A stretch of DNA of 39,358 nucleotides from Archangium violaceum Cb vi76. GTDB lineage: Bacteria; Myxococcota; Myxococcia; Myxococcales; Myxococcaceae. Below are positions 1 to 8,200 of the stretch, piece by piece. The stretch lies in the NCBI RefSeq assembly GCF_000733295.1, contig NZ_JPMI01000403.1:1-39358 (forward strand). Direction: 5' to 3'. The notes under the pieces are model-generated. The model was not told the DNA's origin and searched no databases. It saw only the letters and a program-made list of their open reading frames with translations. Position 1 is the stretch's first letter; each line of letters starts with the position of its first letter. A program made the translations under genes and the position numbers.

Positions 1-694
1 GGGGATAGCCGTTCTCCTTGAAGAGAACCCCCGTCACCGGATGCCGCTGGCCCGCCAGGTGCTCGTTCTTGTGCCAGCGAGCCTTCTCACATTCCGGGAC
101 CTGGTCGGGCGCGTGGGCCGTTCCCGGCATCAGGACGAGCGCGGCGACCCGAGCCCAGAATGGCATGGGGAGCGCGATGGGCTGGGGCACTCTTGCCGGT
201 GGCGACTGGACGGCCGTGTTGCCCGGCGTAGGCGATTGGATGGGAACCATCGGCCGGGGATTCGGCGCGATGCGCGGGGACGCGGAGGGTTCCCCTGGCG
301 CATCCAGGGCCGGCGGTGGAGGGCTCGGCCGGAACACGGGCTTCGGTCCATGGACATCCGCGGGACCGGACCCCGGATTGGCCGTGAGCCTCGTGGGCCC
401 CTCTTGCACTGGCGCGAATCCAGTGGATGGTTCCGGCAGCGCCCGCTCATGCTCTGCCCCTCTGTCGTGCCGCGATTCATCCCCGGCTCTTTCCTCCAGA
501 AACGAAGGGGTGGGTGGCCGGTATCTGGAGTTGGAGAGCAGGCTCCCAGCGGGTGGCCGCGGGGGCCCCTGTGAGGCACACCCAACGGGGAGTACCAACG
601 CGGCCAGCACCAGCACCCATGCCCCTGCGCGATGAGGCCAGAGACACGGGCCCTGGAACGACTGGCGCGGCCGGGTGCCGGAAAGCGGAGGCAT
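1..694 (-). CDS. Lipoprotein, C-terminus off the left edge; possible nuclease-type toxin
   Basis: The reading frame is open from an ATG at 694 to the window edge, giving 231 residues without the C-terminus. A GGGAAGAGG ribosome site lies about seven bases before the ATG. The first 30-odd residues carry a hydrophobic stretch (AWVLVLAALVLPVGC) that ends in a lipobox-like V-G-C, so the mature protein is probably lipidated at that Cys. It is followed by a Pro/Ser-rich linker of about 130 residues and then a second short hydrophobic patch (ARVAALVLMPGTAHA). The last visible part reads AGQRHPVTGVLFKENGYP, which resembles the H-P-x-T-G-V-x-F-x-x-x-G-x-P pattern I associate with HNH/Endo VII-type polymorphic toxin nucleases; the catalytic end would lie beyond the edge. 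That function is an inference from one short motif. The gene is downstream of, and on the same strand as, the double-glycine peptide. Confidence 0.6.
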   Translation of the reverse strand, partial: MPPLSGTRPRQSFQGPCLWPHRAGAWVLVLAALVLPVGCASQGPPRPPAGSLLSNSRYRPPTPSFLEERAGDESRHDRGAEHERALPEPSTGFAPVQEGPTRLTANPGSGPADVHGPKPVFRPSPPPPALDAPGEPSASPRIAPNPRPMVPIQSPTPGNTAVQSPPARVPQPIALPMPFWARVAALVLMPGTAHAPDQVPECEKARWHKNEHLAGQRHPVTGVLFKENGYP

Positions 695-825
695 GTCGGA
701 CCTCTTCCCTGGAAGCGGCAGGAACTCGGGACTTCACTCCTGGATTACAGGGAAGGTCTGACAGTCACACTTCGCTGCCGCCGTGCACCCAAGTGGGCAG
801 CGCAGGGGTGTTTACATGCTCCCGC

Positions 826-1026
826 TCAGGTGTGGCCGACGAGGACCCCGGGACCGACGTAGACGGTGCCCGCCGGACGCAGGATGTAGGTCCCCGTCGA
901 GACGTCGTAATAGATGTTCGCGGCTCCTCCGGTCACCGCGCGTGCCTCGCCCTCGGTGAGCTCGGGAAGCCGCGAGAGCACGTCCACTCCGCGCCGGGGC
1001 GCCTGGTTCTTCTTCATCGTCCTCAT
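826..1026 (-). CDS. Double-glycine leader peptide (RiPP/bacteriocin-like precursor), 66 aa
   Basis: A strong AGGAGGGA ribosome site lies about seven bases before the ATG at 1026, which supports a real small gene. The N-terminal half is a charged leader ending in LPELTEGEARAVTGG, which matches the bacteriocin-type double-glycine pattern (Leu, acidic residues, hydrophobic at -4, Gly-Gly) cut by C39-peptidase ABC exporters. The predicted core is 32 residues after GG, beginning AANIYYDVSTGTYILRPAG. It has no Cys, is rich in Tyr, Val and Gly, and ends GVLVGHT. Without Cys it cannot be a lanthipeptide or sactipeptide; it could be an unmodified bacteriocin-like or signalling peptide. No exporter or modifying enzyme is visible nearby. 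A second unrelated-core peptide with the same leader logic lies at 29012-29191. Confidence 0.72.
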   Translation of the reverse strand: MRTMKKNQAPRRGVDVLSRLPELTEGEARAVTGGAANIYYDVSTGTYILRPAGTVYVGPGVLVGHT

Positions 1027-1177
1027 GTCCGTATCCCTCCTGATTGCGCTTCGTTCAAAGGGGGTTACGCACCCGGCCCGTGTTTGGATGAGTGCGCCTC
1101 CGAGGCTCGGAACACGCCCGGCTGGCTACCCGGTGCCCACTGTGTGCCAGGGCCCGGGCCATGGGATGATGGGGGGC

Positions 1178-2692
1178 ATGTCGAGGCCGCTGATCACCAC
1201 CGTGGGTTGTTGCTCCAGCACCACCGCTCGCATCTCCATCACCGCGAAGAATGGCCTCACCCATGCCCGGCTCGCGTTCCGCTCGGGGGAGGGCGCCTTC
1301 CAGGAGCGTTCCCTGCGGCTGAGCCGGCCCGAGGGCTCCTCCTTCCTCCACGGCTCGTTCGAGCTGGAGGGGCTCGCCGCGTCCTCCACGGTCGAGTACG
1401 CGGTGGCCGTCTCGGCCTCGGAGGAGGGGCTTCCCTCGCTCCAGGAGCTCTCGTGCGCGGGGGGACTCTCCCGTTTCCGGCTGCTGCCTCCGCCCGGCCA
1501 GCCGCTGCGCATCGGTCTGGTGAGCTGCAATGGCTGCTACACGGTGAACGAGCCGTCCCGGCGTCATGCCATGTGGAAGCGGCTCGGGGAGGTGGTCGCG
1601 GCGGGGGAGGTGGATCTGTTGATCCACCTGGGAGATCAGATCTACGCGGACCACATCCGCGAGGCGTGGCAGCGCGCCGACCTGGATGACTGCCTGACGC
1701 CCCAGAACGAGGAGCTGATGCATCGGCTGCGCGAGTCCTTCCGCGCCGTGTACTGCGAGACGTGGCAGCGGCCGGAGCTCGCCGCGGTGCTCGGCTCGGT
1801 GCCCTCGATGATGATGTGGGACGATCACGACATCTTCGACGGGTGGGGCTCCCACGACGAGGTGACTCCCGCGGACCGCGCCTTCTTCGAGGCCGCGCGG
1901 ACGGCCTTCGGGGAGTTCCAACAGCGCCTGAACCCTCCGGGCTTCAGTGACTCGTTCGGCTTCGGGTGGGTGAGCAATGGTGTCGGGCTGCTGGTGCTCG
2001 ACGGGCGCTCGCACCGCGATTGGAAGGAGCAGACCATCATCGGCCGCAAGCAGTGGGCCGAGATCGATACGTGGCTGGAGGCCCAACTGAGCGCGGGGCT
2101 CAAGCGGCTCTTCGTCGTCACGGGCGTGCCCCCTCTGCATGCGAAGGTGGCGGCGGCCAGTAAAGTCCTGGAGAAGCTCGGGCTCACCTCGTTCCTCGGA
2201 GACGTGAGGGACTCGTGGATGGAGCCCAACAACGCCGAGGAGCTGCGCAAGCTGCTCAACCGGCTCTTCGACTTCCGCAAGCGCTCGCCAGGAACCGAGG
2301 TGACGTTGGTGGGTGGGGACGTGCATGTGGGGACGACGGCCCGGCTGCGCTCCCGGATGCCCTCCCACAAGCGCAATGACTCCGACCAACCGGAGCTCAC
2401 CCAGGTGGTCTCCAGCGGCATCGGCTCCGAGCCTCCCACCGGCTTCCTCCGCAAGGTGGTGGAGCTCGGCGTCGGCTCGGAGTCGGTGGACATGTACCAG
2501 GATCTCTTCCACGGGAGGCTGCTGGAGCTGCCGGGCAATCCGGATGGGCGCCTGCTCTTCCGGAGGAACTTCGCCGTGCTGGACCTCGGCCCGAGCGGGA
2601 AGGAGGGGTGGGACCCCGACCGGAACCTGCGCGTGCGCTACTACGCCGAGGGCCTGGAGCGCCCCATCGAACAGACGTTGCTGGCGCTCTGA
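1178..2692 (+). CDS. PhoD-like metallophosphatase (alkaline phosphatase D family)
   Basis: A 504-residue protein with the metal-ligand blocks of PhoD-type phosphatases in the right order: LIHLGDQIYAD at about 147-158, WDDHDIFDGWGS at about 214-225, and VGGDVHVGT near 378-386. An N-terminal beta domain precedes the catalytic domain. These enzymes hydrolyse phosphomonoesters or diesters with metal ions; the substrate cannot be told here. No signal peptide or Tat motif is visible from this start, so a cytoplasmic location is likely unless the true start is upstream. In-frame ATGs also exist at 1166 and 1169, and the frame is open back to 914, but that part would overlap the divergent peptide gene and has no ribosome site, so I prefer 1178 or 1166. 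It stands 45 bp before the K+ channel and may be cotranscribed with it. Confidence 0.88.
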   Translation: MSRPLITTVGCCSSTTARISITAKNGLTHARLAFRSGEGAFQERSLRLSRPEGSSFLHGSFELEGLAASSTVEYAVAVSASEEGLPSLQELSCAGGLSRFRLLPPPGQPLRIGLVSCNGCYTVNEPSRRHAMWKRLGEVVAAGEVDLLIHLGDQIYADHIREAWQRADLDDCLTPQNEELMHRLRESFRAVYCETWQRPELAAVLGSVPSMMMWDDHDIFDGWGSHDEVTPADRAFFEAARTAFGEFQQRLNPPGFSDSFGFGWVSNGVGLLVLDGRSHRDWKEQTIIGRKQWAEIDTWLEAQLSAGLKRLFVVTGVPPLHAKVAAASKVLEKLGLTSFLGDVRDSWMEPNNAEELRKLLNRLFDFRKRSPGTEVTLVGGDVHVGTTARLRSRMPSHKRNDSDQPELTQVVSSGIGSEPPTGFLRKVVELGVGSESVDMYQDLFHGRLLELPGNPDGRLLFRRNFAVLDLGPSGKEGWDPDRNLRVRYYAEGLERPIEQTLLAL

Positions 2693-2737
2693 CACGAAGC
2701 ACCCCTGTGGGGGGAAGGCGTCGTCTACACTGGGGGC

Positions 2738-3565
2738 GTGATGCGCCCCTCCGAGCAGAGTCCTCCTCCAGGAGTCCGCGCCTGGCTCCACGAGATCATC
2801 TTCGAGTCGGACACTCCGGCGGGGAAGGCGTTCGACGTGGCGCTGCTGTGGGCCATCGTCCTCAGCGTGCTCGCGGTGATGTTGGAGAGCGTGGGGCCCA
2901 TCCGCGCGCGGTACGGGCCGGTCATTCGCGTCGTGGAGTGGGGCTTCACCCTCCTGTTCACCCTGGAGTACGTGCTGCGGCTCTTCGCCGTGAGCCGCCC
3001 CTTGCTCTACGCGCGGAGCTTCTTCGGGCTGGTGGACCTCCTGGCCATCCTGCCCACCTATGTGAGCCTGATGATGCCCGGGGCCCAGTCGCTGCTGGTG
3101 GTCCGCGTGTTGCGCATGTTGCGCATCTTCCGTGTGCTCAAGCTGGTGAACTTCCTCGGGGAGGCCGAGGTGCTCCTCACCGCCCTGCGCGCGAGCCGGC
3201 CGAAGATCACCGTCTTCCTCGGGGCGGTGCTGAGCACGGTCGTCATCATGGGCTCGGTGATGTACATGGTGGAGGGCGAGGCGAACGGCTTCGACAGCAT
3301 CCCGCGTGGCATGTACTGGGCCATCGTCACCATGACCACGGTGGGCTTCGGTGACATCACCCCCAAGACGGTGCCCGGGCAGTTCATCGCCTCGGTGCTG
3401 ATGATCATGGGCTACGGCGTCATCGCGGTCCCCACGGGCATCGTGTCGGTGGAGCTCGCGGCGGCGTCCCGTCCCGGGCTCAACCCCGAGGCCTGTCCCG
3501 GCTGTGGCGCCGAGGGCCATGACGTGGACGCGGTGCACTGCAAGTTCTGCGGCACCCGCCTCTGA
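2738..3565 (+). CDS. Voltage-gated-like K+ channel with C-terminal zinc ribbon
   Basis: 275 residues, six-helix plan. S1 is about 32-52, S2 about 62-85, S3 about 95-113, and S4 is the arginine ladder RVLRMLRIFRVLK at 123-135. S5 is about 157-178, and the pore loop carries the filter TVGFGD at 201-206, followed by S6 to about 243. The filter sequence marks it as K+ selective. The last 25 residues hold CPGC (253-256) and CKFC (268-271), a zinc-ribbon pair fused to the cytoplasmic end; this is an unusual addition in place of the long coiled coil or RCK domain seen in other channels. It begins with GTG at 2738, with an ATG in frame at 2741. It is probably a plasma-membrane channel controlling membrane potential; how it is gated is not visible. 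Confidence 0.92.
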   Translation: MMRPSEQSPPPGVRAWLHEIIFESDTPAGKAFDVALLWAIVLSVLAVMLESVGPIRARYGPVIRVVEWGFTLLFTLEYVLRLFAVSRPLLYARSFFGLVDLLAILPTYVSLMMPGAQSLLVVRVLRMLRIFRVLKLVNFLGEAEVLLTALRASRPKITVFLGAVLSTVVIMGSVMYMVEGEANGFDSIPRGMYWAIVTMTTVGFGDITPKTVPGQFIASVLMIMGYGVIAVPTGIVSVELAAASRPGLNPEACPGCGAEGHDVDAVHCKFCGTRL

Positions 3566-3692
3566 TCCAGGGACCATCTTTCACGGCAAGACATGATCAA
3601 TCAGGTGGGCATTGCCCCGCGCCGCATGTCTCTGCGAGCGTCCGGGCACCTCCAGGGCACACCGCTCGCGAGGGCTCATCCAAAAGGCTGCC

Positions 3693-5219
3693 ATGCATTC
3701 ACTCCGCGTCCTGTTCACAGGCGTCCTTCTCCTCCTGCTCGTGGGGAGACCCGCGAGCGCAGAAGTTCCCGCGGCATCCGCGTCCACTCCTTCCGCCGCC
3801 TACCAGTGGCTGGACATCTCCCTGGAGGCCACGGCTCGCGAGGTGGACCTCCGGGGCGCTCGCCCCACGGTGCTGTCGCGCACGTTGGCCATCGTGCTGA
3901 CGGCCATGTACGACGCCTGGGCGGCCTATGACACGCGGGCGGTGGGCACGCGTCTGGGTGGCTCGCTGCGCCGTCCGCGAGCCGAGCACACCCTGGCCAA
4001 CAAGGAGAAGGCCATCGCCTACGCCGCCTATCGCGCCCTGCTGTCCGTCTACCCGGACGAGCAGGCCTATTACGCGGCGCAGATGCGTCAGCGGGGCTAC
4101 GACCCGGACGACATGTCCACCAACCCCTCCACGCCGCAGGGGGTGGGCAACCTCGCCGCCGCGGCGGTCCTCGCGTACCGGCGCCATGACGGCTCCAACC
4201 AGTTCGGCGACGAGCCGGGCTCCGATGGCACTCCCTACTCCGATTACACCGGCTACACGCCCGTCAATCCGCCGGACCGCATCATCGACCCCAACCGCTG
4301 GCAGCCCATTTCGTTCGACGACGGAAACGGTGGCACGGTGACGCCCGGCTTCCTCACGCCGCACTGGTACCGGGTGACGCCCTTCGCGCTCGCGTCCAGC
4401 AGCCAGTTCCGTCCGCCGCCGCCGCCCCTCGTGGGCTCGCCGCAGCTGCGCCGCGAGGTGAAGCAGGTCATGGATTTCAACGCCACCCTCACTCCGGAGG
4501 AGAAGGCCCTCGTCGAGTTCATGCGCGACGGCCCGCGCTCCACGGGCCAGTCGGGCCACTGGCTGAGCTTCGCCCAGGACGTGTCGCGGCGGGACCGCTA
4601 CGGGTTGGACCAGGACGTGAAGCTCTTCTTCTCCGTGGCCAACGTGGCCATGGACGCCTTCATCGCCGCCTGGGAGTCCAAGCGCTTCTATGACAGCTCC
4701 CGCCCGTGGACGCTGGTGCGCTACGACGAGGCCGGCAAGAAGGTGTGGGGCTGGGTCGGTCCGGGGCAGGGGGTCGATCGCATCCCGGCCGAGCAGTGGC
4801 ATCCCTACTCGCCGTCCACGTTCATCACCCCGCCGTTCCCCGGCTATGTGTCCGGGCACAGCGCGGTGAGCGCCGCGAGCGGCCGGATGCTGGAGCTGTT
4901 CACCGGCAGGGACACCTTCGGCAAGGTGGCGCACCTGAGGGCGGGCGACTTCACCGAGCCGGGCTTCCCGTGCAACATCATCCAGCAGCGCAAGGGCAAG
5001 CCCTCCAACGACACGGAAGAGGACTGCCAGGTCACGCTGTCTCTGCCCACCTTCAGCGCGACGGCGGAGATGGCCGGCATCTCCCGCCTGATGGGCGGCT
5101 ACCACATCCAGGCGGACAACGAGATGGGGCTGGAGATGGGGCGCCGGGTGGCGAACTTCGTCTGGCCGCGCATCCAGGCCTACTTCAACGGCACGGTCCG
5201 GGTGAGCGAGGCGCCGTAG
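3693..5219 (+). CDS. Secreted vanadium-dependent haloperoxidase-fold (PAP2-like) protein
   Basis: The ATG at 3693 begins a clear Sec signal peptide (MHSLRVLFTGVLLLLLVG, cleavage after ASA), giving 508 residues. An upstream in-frame start at 3612 would bury the signal peptide, so it was not used. All three vanadate/phosphate-binding blocks are present: K330-x6-R337-P338 (KRFYDSSRP), S387-G388-H389 in GYVSGHS, and S464-R465-x3-G-x-H471 (SRLMGGYH). That is the complete active-site set of the vanadium haloperoxidase/acid phosphatase superfamily. Proteins of this bacterial subgroup are annotated as haloperoxidases, but the same fold includes phosphatases, and the activity cannot be told from sequence alone. 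It acts outside the cytoplasmic membrane. It converges on the large kinase gene, whose end is 24 bp away. Confidence 0.9.
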   Translation: MHSLRVLFTGVLLLLLVGRPASAEVPAASASTPSAAYQWLDISLEATAREVDLRGARPTVLSRTLAIVLTAMYDAWAAYDTRAVGTRLGGSLRRPRAEHTLANKEKAIAYAAYRALLSVYPDEQAYYAAQMRQRGYDPDDMSTNPSTPQGVGNLAAAAVLAYRRHDGSNQFGDEPGSDGTPYSDYTGYTPVNPPDRIIDPNRWQPISFDDGNGGTVTPGFLTPHWYRVTPFALASSSQFRPPPPPLVGSPQLRREVKQVMDFNATLTPEEKALVEFMRDGPRSTGQSGHWLSFAQDVSRRDRYGLDQDVKLFFSVANVAMDAFIAAWESKRFYDSSRPWTLVRYDEAGKKVWGWVGPGQGVDRIPAEQWHPYSPSTFITPPFPGYVSGHSAVSAASGRMLELFTGRDTFGKVAHLRAGDFTEPGFPCNIIQQRKGKPSNDTEEDCQVTLSLPTFSATAEMAGISRLMGGYHIQADNEMGLEMGRRVANFVWPRIQAYFNGTVRVSEAP

Positions 5220-5243
5220 CGCCTCGACGGGCGCGCGTGGCCG

Positions 5244-8200
5244 CTAGGAGAGCGGTAGCTCCAGGGTGGCCACGGCGCCCATGCCGGGTCCCTCGCTGTC
5301 CAGGGTGAGGGAGCCCTTCAGCATCTGCGCCGCCAGCGCGCTCGAGTGCAGCCCGAAGCCGTGGCCGTCCTTGCGCGTGGTGAAGCCGTGCGCGAACAGC
5401 TTGTCCTTCACCTCCGGCGCGATTCCCGCTCCGTCATCCACCACCTGGATGCGCACCATCCGCTCCCGCATCAGCAGCCGCACCCACAGGTTGCGCTTGC
5501 CCTCGGGCATCCTGTCCAGCGAGTGCTTCGCGTTGCTGATCAGGTTGATGAGGATCTGCAGCACCTTGTGTTTGTCCACACTGATCCTGGGCACTGGCGA
5601 CAGCTCGCGCCGCACGTTCACGCCGTGACGCTGCAGCGCCGCCATCTGGATGCGCAGCGCGTCGTCGATGAGCTGGGCCGGATCGCACTCCTCCGTCATC
5701 AGCGCGTTCGTGGCGTACTTCTGCTGCACCTGGACGATGGCGCGGATGTGCTCGACGTGCCGGCCCATCGCATCCATGTCGTCCATCAGGCGCGTCTGCT
5801 CACGCACCAGCTCATCGGCCAGTGCGGACAGGTACTCCGGCAGGTTGCGGCCTCGCGGATCCCGGGACAGGTAATTCACCAGCTCCTCACGGTTCTCCCA
5901 CAGCAGGGCCGCGGCCTGCTTCAACCGGCTCACGCGCGAGGTTCCCACGGCCTGGCGCATCATCTCGAGGTTGACGACGGCGCTGGTGAGCACATTGCCC
6001 ACGTTGTGCAGCACGTTGGAGGCCACCTCGGCCATTCCCACCTCGCGCGCGGTGTCCACCAGACGGGACTGGGCCTTCCGGAGCTCGCGCGTGCGCTCGT
6101 CCACCCGTTGCTCCAACTCGTCGTTGGCCCGGCGCAGATCCGTCTTGGCGCGCTGCACGTCCGCGTACAGCCGCGCGTTCTCGATGGAGATGGCCGCCTG
6201 CGAGGCGATGTGCCCCAGGAGCGCCAGGCGTGCCGGGCTGAAGGCGTTGGTGGCCAGGTTGTTCTCCAGGTACAGCGCCCCGGAGAACTGCTCCTGCCTC
6301 ACCAGGGGCAGGCACAACACCGAGCGCGCCCCCCCACGCTCCAGGTAGGGATCGGACGAGAAGGGATGGGGCTTGGAGGCATCCCCGATGAGCACGTGCT
6401 CGCGCGTGCGCCGGACATAGGCCAGGAGCGTCCACGGAAGCTCCCGGGCCGCCTCTTCCCCCGCGAGGACCTCGGCGCCGCCCTGCGCGATATCCGAGAA
6501 GGCCGCCACCGAGAGCGTGTCCCCGCTCGGCAGCAGCAGGGCGCCTCGTTGGGCTCCCGCGTTCTCGATGGCCGCCCGCATCATCGTCCTCACCAGCCGC
6601 TCCAGCTCGATCTCGCCGGAGATGGCCTGCTGGGCCTTGACCACCGTGAGCGCGTCGATGCGGGTCGAGTCCGTACTGCTGGTGTCCGACTTGTCCACGG
6701 TGGCCGCGGAGGGCTCGAGGTGGGGCCACCGGGCCACCAGGTGCTGGACCTTGGCCGTGGCTCCCCAGTGTTGATACGCCGCCCGGGCCTCGCGCGCGAA
6801 GGCATGGGCAACGATGGGAGCCTGCCGCGTGTGCCAGAAGTTCGCCGCGAGCTCACTGGCCAGCCCCACGTGCTGGGTGGCTCCGCTCTCCCGGGCCAGG
6901 CGGATGGCCTCCTCGTAGGCGCGTGTCGCCTCATCCGGCCGCTCCTGGAGGCGGGCCAGCTCCGCGGTCACCAGCCGCTCGCACGCGCGGAAGGTCTCGG
7001 GGCACTGCTCGGCCCACTCCGCGAGCTGCCGCTGGTCGCGCCGCATGTCCACGAGCGCCCGCTGCCGCTCCTCCGGCGAGGCGCCCTCGAAACGCATGGC
7101 CAGGGTCAGGGCCCGGAAGAGGTGGAACTCCCGCACGTAGATGCTGCCGATGTTGGACCAGAGGAGCCCGGCCGCCTTGTCCGCCGCGTCGAGCGCCTCC
7201 TCGTGGTTGCCGCACATGAAGCGCGACTCGAGCTTCACGAGCCAGTACCGGAACCGCATGCTGCTCATGCGGTCGGGCGTCATCCTGGCCTCGAAGGCCG
7301 GCTCGTCGAAGCCCTCTCCGCTCAGCGTGTAGAACGAGAGCGAGCGCCCGCGCAGTTGCCGCACGTAGCTCTGGTAGATGAGGAGCAGCTCCTGCGGATC
7401 CAGGACCCCCGCCTTGTCCGCGAACTCCTTGCGCGCGGCCAGCTCCTGGTGGACGTCCTCGAGGTTGTGCCCCATGAGGAGGCGGTTCGTGGCGATCGAG
7501 GAGCCGCACCAGCTGGCGGAATAGAAGTCCCCCGACTGGAGCCCCTGCTGGAAGCCGGCGAGGGTGATCTCCTGCGCGCTCGCCAGGGGCTGGGTGAAGG
7601 TGGCGATGCTCTGCAGGGCGAGGAGCGCGTTGGACCGGAGGGCGGGCAGGTTGTGCCGCTCCACGAATTCGCAGGCGAGCAGGGCCAGGGCCTCGCCTTC
7701 CTGGTACCGCTTGAAGAAGATGCCGGTGAGCACCCCGAACCAGCCCAACCCCAGCACCGACGCCTCCACGAAGCCGTGGCGGAGGGTGAGGGTGACCAGC
7801 CGGCTCAGGTTGATGGTGAGCAGGTGGTTGTCGGTGACGTAGGCCTTCACGAAGAGCGAGGCCAGGGCACCCATCACGACCTTCATCTCCGGGTCGGTCA
7901 TGAGGGGCAGCTGGAGGAGGCTCTCCATGGGGCGCTCCGCCAGCAGGGCCCACGCCTCCGCATGAGCGGCCTCCGCCTCCTCCCGGGTGGGGTGCGCGGA
8001 GATGGGCATGCCGAGCAGCGCCAGGCTCTCCAGGACGCACGAGACGGCGGCCTGGATCTCCCCCGTGGCGATGCAGACGTCACTCTTCAGGCACCAGGCG
8101 GCCGTGGTGTCCGCCCGGGTCCGGGCCCGGCAGAGGGCTTGCTCCACCCACTGGCGCGCCTCGGCGACGTTGCCGCTCACGAGCTCACATCTCGCCCGCG

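Noticed and set aside
914-1177. Upstream start for the PhoD-like protein
   Set aside because: It would run through the divergent double-glycine peptide gene with no ribosome site; the added residues have no family similarity.
1055-3577. Minus-strand open frame opposite the PhoD-like and K+ channel genes
   Set aside because: Antisense shadow; the plus-strand products carry metal-ligand and filter motifs.
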